17,946 bases of DNA from an uncultured Pelagibacteraceae bacterium. GTDB lineage: Bacteria; Pseudomonadota; Alphaproteobacteria; Pelagibacterales; Pelagibacteraceae. The stretch covers positions 1 to 17,946 of the forward strand of contig CACLNK010000018.1 of NCBI GenBank assembly GCA_902608305.1. The letters run 5' to 3'. The number at the start of each line of letters is the position of its first letter. Position 1 is the stretch's first letter. The position numbers were made by a program, and so were the translations under genes. Positions 14,370-17,946 of this stretch are shown here, piece after piece. The notes under the pieces are model-generated. The model saw only the letters and a list, made by a program, of their open reading frames with translations, ran no database searches and was not told the DNA's origin.

Positions 14370-15587
14370 TTAGTTCTTTACGATATTATGTTCAGGACCA
14401 AACGGAAATTTACTAATATTTTCTGCTCCACTTTCATTTATTATTAAAACATCATGCTCTCTATAACCCCCTGCTCCTGGCTTTCCTTCTGGTATCATAA
14501 TCATTGGCTCCATAGAAATAACCATATTAGGTTCTAAAATTGTGTCTATATCCTCTCTGAGTTCTAATCCAGATTCTCTTCCGTAGAAATGTGAAAGCAC
14601 TCCAAAAGAATGCCCATATCCAAAAGTTCTGTATTGAAGATATCCAAGTTGAGCAAAAAGATCATTTAATTCTTTGCATATTTCTGAACATTTATTCCCA
14701 GGTTTAATTAATTCTAATCCTTTTTTGTGAACCTTAATATTTGCTTCCCAGGCCTTTAAAGAGGCTTTATCTATTTTCTCTAAAAATAAAGTTCTTTCTA
14801 ACGCTGTATAATAGCCTGAGATCATTGGAAAAGTATTTAGTGAAAGTATATCTCCAGAAATTAATTTTCTTGATGTTTTTGGATTATGAGCCCCATCTGT
14901 ATTAATTCCAGATTGAAACCATACCCAAGTATCCATATATTCTGCATCTGGATATGTTTTGGCAATTTCTAGTTCCATTTTATCTCTTCCTGTTGCGGCA
15001 ATTTCTAATTCGCTAGCTCCAACTTCAATATGTTTTACTATTTCTTCTGCTCCAATATCAGCAATTCGAGCACCATTTTTAATTATATCTATTTCTTCGT
15101 TAGATTTGATCATTCGAAGTTTCATTAAATCTTTAGATACATCGTTAAACTTAGAAAAACTAAATAATGAAGTAAATTTTTCTTTCATTTCTAAAGTAAC
15201 ATGATCGTTTTCAATGCCAACATTTTTTGGTGGTTCGTCCCTACCAATTACAGAAACTATAGCCTTTAAAAAATTATCTCTTTTCCAATCTGTATAAATA
15301 ACATTTTCACAAAATGAATGTCTCCAGGGCTGGCTTGCATCAATATTTGCAGAGATCGTAACAATTTTTTTTTCAGTTATTACACATCCATATGTTCTAC
15401 CGAAAGAACAATAAATAAAACCCGTGTAGTAAGCTACATTATGCATTGAAGTTAAAATAATCATATCCAGACTATGGCTACTCATTATGTTTCGTAGTTT
15501 ATTTAATCTTTCTTGATATTCTTTGTTAGAAAATGGAAGTTTTGATTTTGATCCATTTTGTAAACTAAAAAAATCTGGTCTTTCCAT
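14370..15587 (-). CDS. Creatinase (creatine amidinohydrolase), M24 family
   Basis: Creatinase hydrolyses creatine to sarcosine and urea without a metal, using the pita-bread fold of M24 peptidases. The 405-aa protein follows the bacterial creatinase pattern closely: YYTGFIYCSFGRTYG, ISANIDASQPWR, YTDWKRDNF, WFQSGINTDGAHNP, GDILSLNTFPMISGYYTALE, YRTFGYGHSFGVLSHFYGRE and GLELREDIDTILEP. Catalytic His234 and substrate-binding Glu264 and Glu360 correspond to His232, Glu262 and Glu358 of the Pseudomonas enzyme. The metal ligands of M24 aminopeptidases are not conserved. The match is much closer to creatinase than to Xaa-Pro peptidase. It is the middle gene of a three-gene operon, 5 nt after the DMT gene and 3 nt before the amidinotransferase. 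Confidence 0.88.
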   Translation of the reverse strand: MERPDFFSLQNGSKSKLPFSNKEYQERLNKLRNIMSSHSLDMIILTSMHNVAYYTGFIYCSFGRTYGCVITEKKIVTISANIDASQPWRHSFCENVIYTDWKRDNFLKAIVSVIGRDEPPKNVGIENDHVTLEMKEKFTSLFSFSKFNDVSKDLMKLRMIKSNEEIDIIKNGARIADIGAEEIVKHIEVGASELEIAATGRDKMELEIAKTYPDAEYMDTWVWFQSGINTDGAHNPKTSRKLISGDILSLNTFPMISGYYTALERTLFLEKIDKASLKAWEANIKVHKKGLELIKPGNKCSEICKELNDLFAQLGYLQYRTFGYGHSFGVLSHFYGRESGLELREDIDTILEPNMVISMEPMIMIPEGKPGAGGYREHDVLIINESGAENISKFPFGPEHNIVKN

Positions 15588-15592
15588 GAAGT

Positions 15593-16498
15593 TTAATTAA
15601 GACCTATAAACCGTCTATTGTTTTTAATAACTAAACTATAGTAAATAATTGCCATAAAAATTAAAAATCCTCCTATGATGGTATTATTAGTTGGTATTTC
15701 ATTAATACCTAGAATTGGAATCCATACCCAAAAAATTCCTCCTATTACTTCAGTTAAAGATAAAAGAGTTAGTTCTGCGGCAGGTAAATTTTTTGATCCG
15801 ATTGAATATAAAATTAAACCCAAGCACACTAAAGTTCCATGTATTGCAAATAAACCTTGATTTTTACTTGAAGATAAAAAATTTAAATCTTTTTGAATTA
15901 AAATTGCAATTGAAAATAAACAACAAAATAATCCAGCAATGGCAACTGTGGTAAATTTTGGAGTTTCCTTTTTCCATCTTAATGAAACAGAAAAAATTGA
16001 AAATCCAAAAGCTGAGGCTAATCCATATACCAAACCATTTAGTGATCCTATTGAAACACTGTCAAATGCCATGATTGCAACGCCTATTGATGCAACAAAT
16101 ATGGCCGCCCAGACGCTAGGTCTTATTTTTTCTTTTAAAAATAAAAAACCTAATAAAGCAGTAATAAAAGGCATTGCAGACAAACATAATAAAGTAATTG
16201 CAGTACTTGTGTTAGTTATTGACCAAATAAATGTAATCATTGCTGTGCCAAGGCCAACTGCTCCAATAATTCCTGCAATACCAATTCTTAAATAATTTTT
16301 GTAAAATTCTATTCCTTCTTCAAAAAATAAATAAATATTTAATAAAAAAAAGATTACTAAACCTCTAGCGAAAAGATATTGCCAAGGAATTAGTCCTGGG
16401 TCATCCATATTTCGAACAACCAAAGGACCAAAAGACCAAAGTAGTCCAGCAAAAACAACTACTGGAATTGCTAATTTTTCATTTTTTATTTCAAGCAT
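15593..16498 (-). CDS. EamA/DMT-family transporter of the creatinase operon
   Basis: The 301-aa inner-membrane protein has about ten hydrophobic segments in two EamA halves, with GLLWSFGPLVVRNMDDPGLI, FARGLVIFFLLN, LSAMPFITALLGFLFLKEKIRP and, in the second half, GSKNLPAAELTLLSLTEVIGGIFWVW. These are standard DMT superfamily phrases. It leads a tight operon with creatinase and the amidinotransferase, so it probably moves creatine, guanidinoacetate, sarcosine or a related compound, but its direction is unknown. It belongs to the same superfamily as the protein at 7320 (LL-E-IFG-IWVW in both), so it may be a distant paralogue. Confidence 0.88.
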   Translation of the reverse strand: MLEIKNEKLAIPVVVFAGLLWSFGPLVVRNMDDPGLIPWQYLFARGLVIFFLLNIYLFFEEGIEFYKNYLRIGIAGIIGAVGLGTAMITFIWSITNTSTAITLLCLSAMPFITALLGFLFLKEKIRPSVWAAIFVASIGVAIMAFDSVSIGSLNGLVYGLASAFGFSIFSVSLRWKKETPKFTTVAIAGLFCCLFSIAILIQKDLNFLSSSKNQGLFAIHGTLVCLGLILYSIGSKNLPAAELTLLSLTEVIGGIFWVWIPILGINEIPTNNTIIGGFLIFMAIIYYSLVIKNNRRFIGLN

Positions 16499-16518
16499 TT
16501 TGGAATTTTTAATAGTAA

Positions 16519-16524
16519 ATTATA
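16519..16524 (-). promoter_or_regulatory. -10 box before the DMT-creatinase-amidinotransferase operon
   Basis: A perfect TATAAT on the minus strand lies 20 nt before the DMT start in the 60-nt gap after moeA. No convincing -35 box is seen. If used, it would make the three-gene operon independent of moeA. Confidence 0.35.
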
Positions 16525-16558
16525 TTTTCTACAATAAAAAACTATTAGATAAAAATTC

Positions 16559-17800
16559 TTATTGACCTCCCAAGAGATTAAAACATTCAATTAATGTGCC
16601 TTTTATAAAAGTTGATTTGCCACTTCTAAATAAAGCCCAAGTATTTGCTCTTGTAAATGATTTAATTTTAAAAGATTCTTGACCTTTTAAAACCTCAATC
16701 TCCAAAGTTCCTTTTTTATTTGATGATATCTTTCCTTTTAAAAATTTAGTAAAATTCTTTTTCTTTTCATAGCTGTATTTTAGTTTTGCTTTGAATGGTT
16801 TTTCTTTTTTCATATTTAAAATTGATCTTAAATAAGGATCAACAAAAAATTTAAAACAGGCAGCTGATGAAATTGGATTCCCTGGTAAACCAAAAAAAGC
16901 TTTTTCTTTATTTTTAAATTTAGCAAACAGTATCGGTTTACCAGGTCTTATTGCAACCCCTTTAAAGTAATTTGACAAATTAAATTCTTTAATAACTCTA
17001 GGTACAAAATCAAATTTACCAGCAGAAACTGCTCCATTAGTAATTATAATGTCACATTTGGAATTAAAATTTTTATTAATTAATTTTTTAAATAACTTAT
17101 CATCTTTGTCTCTTAAAACTCCCTTATCAATAAATTCAAAAAATAAATTTTTTGATAAAGATTTTATATAGTAACTGTTTGAATTTCTGACTTTCCAATC
17201 AGGTATATTAGTTTTTTCCGATATTTCATTTCCTGTAGAATAAAACATAATAACAGGTTTTTTTTTAACTATTATTTTATCAACTCCCAGACTTCTTAAA
17301 GCTAATATATGAGATGAATTAATAACTTTCCCTGCAGATATTACTTTTTCACCTTTTTTATAATCTGAACCTAAAAACCTTATATGATTATTTTTTTTTA
17401 TTTTTTCATTAATTAAAATAAATTTTGGATTTTTTTTATTTGGGTAAAAATCTACTAATTCAATTGGTATCACAGTATCAAAAGGTTTAGGAATTAAAGC
17501 TCCAGTCATTACTTCAATAGTACTAAACTTTTTAACAATTTTCATTCTTGGATTGTCTCCAGCAGCTAAAGTTTTTAAAATTTTAAATTTTTTTATATTT
17601 TTGTTACTTGCTCTACTTGTTTCTTTGGAATTAATTGCATAACCATCAAATGCTGTATTATTGCCAGCTGGATAATTTGTTGGGGAATATATATTTTTAG
17701 CAGATATACGATTAATTGAGTTCTTTGATAAAATTATTTCATTTTTTATGTTTATTTTTGAATTTGTTAATATTTTTTGTGCTTTTTTATAATCAATCAT
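16559..17800 (-). CDS. moeA: Molybdopterin molybdenumtransferase MoeA
   Basis: MoeA inserts molybdate into adenylylated molybdopterin, the last step of making the molybdenum cofactor. The 413-aa protein shows the family motifs in order: NNTAFDGYA (47-55), VMTGALIP (97-104), STGNE (188-192), ITNGAVSAGKFDFVP (253-267), and RPGKPILFAKF with GLPGNPIS (304-311). The C-terminal domain starts near residue 335. Length is normal. It overlaps the preceding mobA by 8 nt (ATGATTGA), so both are translated together. A lysine-rich, A+T-driven composition fits the rest of the window. Confidence 0.95.
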   Translation of the reverse strand: MIDYKKAQKILTNSKINIKNEIILSKNSINRISAKNIYSPTNYPAGNNTAFDGYAINSKETSRASNKNIKKFKILKTLAAGDNPRMKIVKKFSTIEVMTGALIPKPFDTVIPIELVDFYPNKKNPKFILINEKIKKNNHIRFLGSDYKKGEKVISAGKVINSSHILALRSLGVDKIIVKKKPVIMFYSTGNEISEKTNIPDWKVRNSNSYYIKSLSKNLFFEFIDKGVLRDKDDKLFKKLINKNFNSKCDIIITNGAVSAGKFDFVPRVIKEFNLSNYFKGVAIRPGKPILFAKFKNKEKAFFGLPGNPISSAACFKFFVDPYLRSILNMKKEKPFKAKLKYSYEKKKNFTKFLKGKISSNKKGTLEIEVLKGQESFKIKSFTRANTWALFRSGKSTFIKGTLIECFNLLGGQ

Positions 17801-17946
17801 GTTTATTATTTTTCAATATTTTCTCAGCTTCAATAAGATCTTCTTTAGTATTAATATTAAAAAATGGATCTATATCATCATATGGTACATTTATAGTTTT
17901 AACTCCAATTTTATTTGCCCATTTTTCTACTTTCCTATAATTATTT
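17793..17946 (-). CDS. mobA: Molybdenum cofactor guanylyltransferase MobA, C-terminal end (cut by window edge)
   Basis: Only the last 51 codons are visible, open to the right edge. They read as RKVEKWANKIGVKTINVPY, then DDIDPFFNINTKEDLIEAEK and a short lysine/asparagine tail. The phrase DPFFNINTKEDL is the usual C-terminal signature of MobA, which joins GMP to the molybdenum cofactor. The stop overlaps the moeA start by 8 nt. Assignment is good for so short a piece because signature and neighbour agree. Confidence 0.8.
   Translation of the reverse strand, partial: NNYRKVEKWANKIGVKTINVPYDDIDPFFNINTKEDLIEAEKILKNNKHD

Noticed and set aside
14370..15587. Xaa-Pro aminopeptidase for the M24 protein
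   Set aside because: Metal ligands are not conserved, and FQSGINTDGAHNP with the long GYYTALERTLF and GYGHSFGVLSH segments are creatinase-specific.

Overview
The window is strongly A+T-rich, gene-dense DNA with very short intergenic gaps. It most resembles a streamlined marine alphaproteobacterium of the SAR11 clade (Pelagibacterales). Three things support this: an rpsF-rpsR-rplI-dnaB block divergent from fabD-fabG-acpP and gmk, a tandem SAM-II/SAM-V riboswitch in front of a betaine-homocysteine methyltransferase gene (an arrangement known from SAR11), and small amine/amino-acid metabolism genes paired with DMT-family transporters. No rRNA, tRNA, CRISPR or insertion sequence was seen.

Positions 1-5916 are core housekeeping. 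On the minus strand lie the start of an RND-type exporter, dnaB, rplI, rpsR and rpsF. The rpsF copy carries a one-base frameshift at a run of seven A. On the plus strand lie fabD, fabG, acpP and gmk. acpP and gmk are directly adjacent, so the fabF, mltG and yicC genes that usually separate them in alphaproteobacteria are missing here.

Positions 5950-7320 hold bhmT (minus strand) and its roughly 240-nt leader. The leader reads as a complete two-stage SAM switch: a SAM-II pseudoknot with antiterminator and terminator, then a SAM-V element with an anti-sequestor hairpin next to the ribosome binding site.

Positions 7320-13250 look like a more variable segment. They hold a DMT exporter, an MFS transporter, a fragment of a duplicated small gene, a very lysine/glutamate-rich repeat protein, two tiny possible membrane proteins, a radical SAM enzyme, a 326-bp intergenic stretch with a 10-bp phased repeat, and a small protein of unknown function that is the intact relative of the fragment.

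Positions 13251-16498 form a tight three-gene minus-strand operon: DMT transporter, creatinase, and glycine amidinotransferase-family enzyme. It points to metabolism of creatine or related guanidino compounds, giving sarcosine and urea. With bhmT, which makes dimethylglycine, the window carries two routes toward sarcosine and glycine; this matters because cultured SAR11 strains need glycine or a precursor. The window closes with moeA and the end of mobA (molybdenum cofactor synthesis), again on the minus strand.
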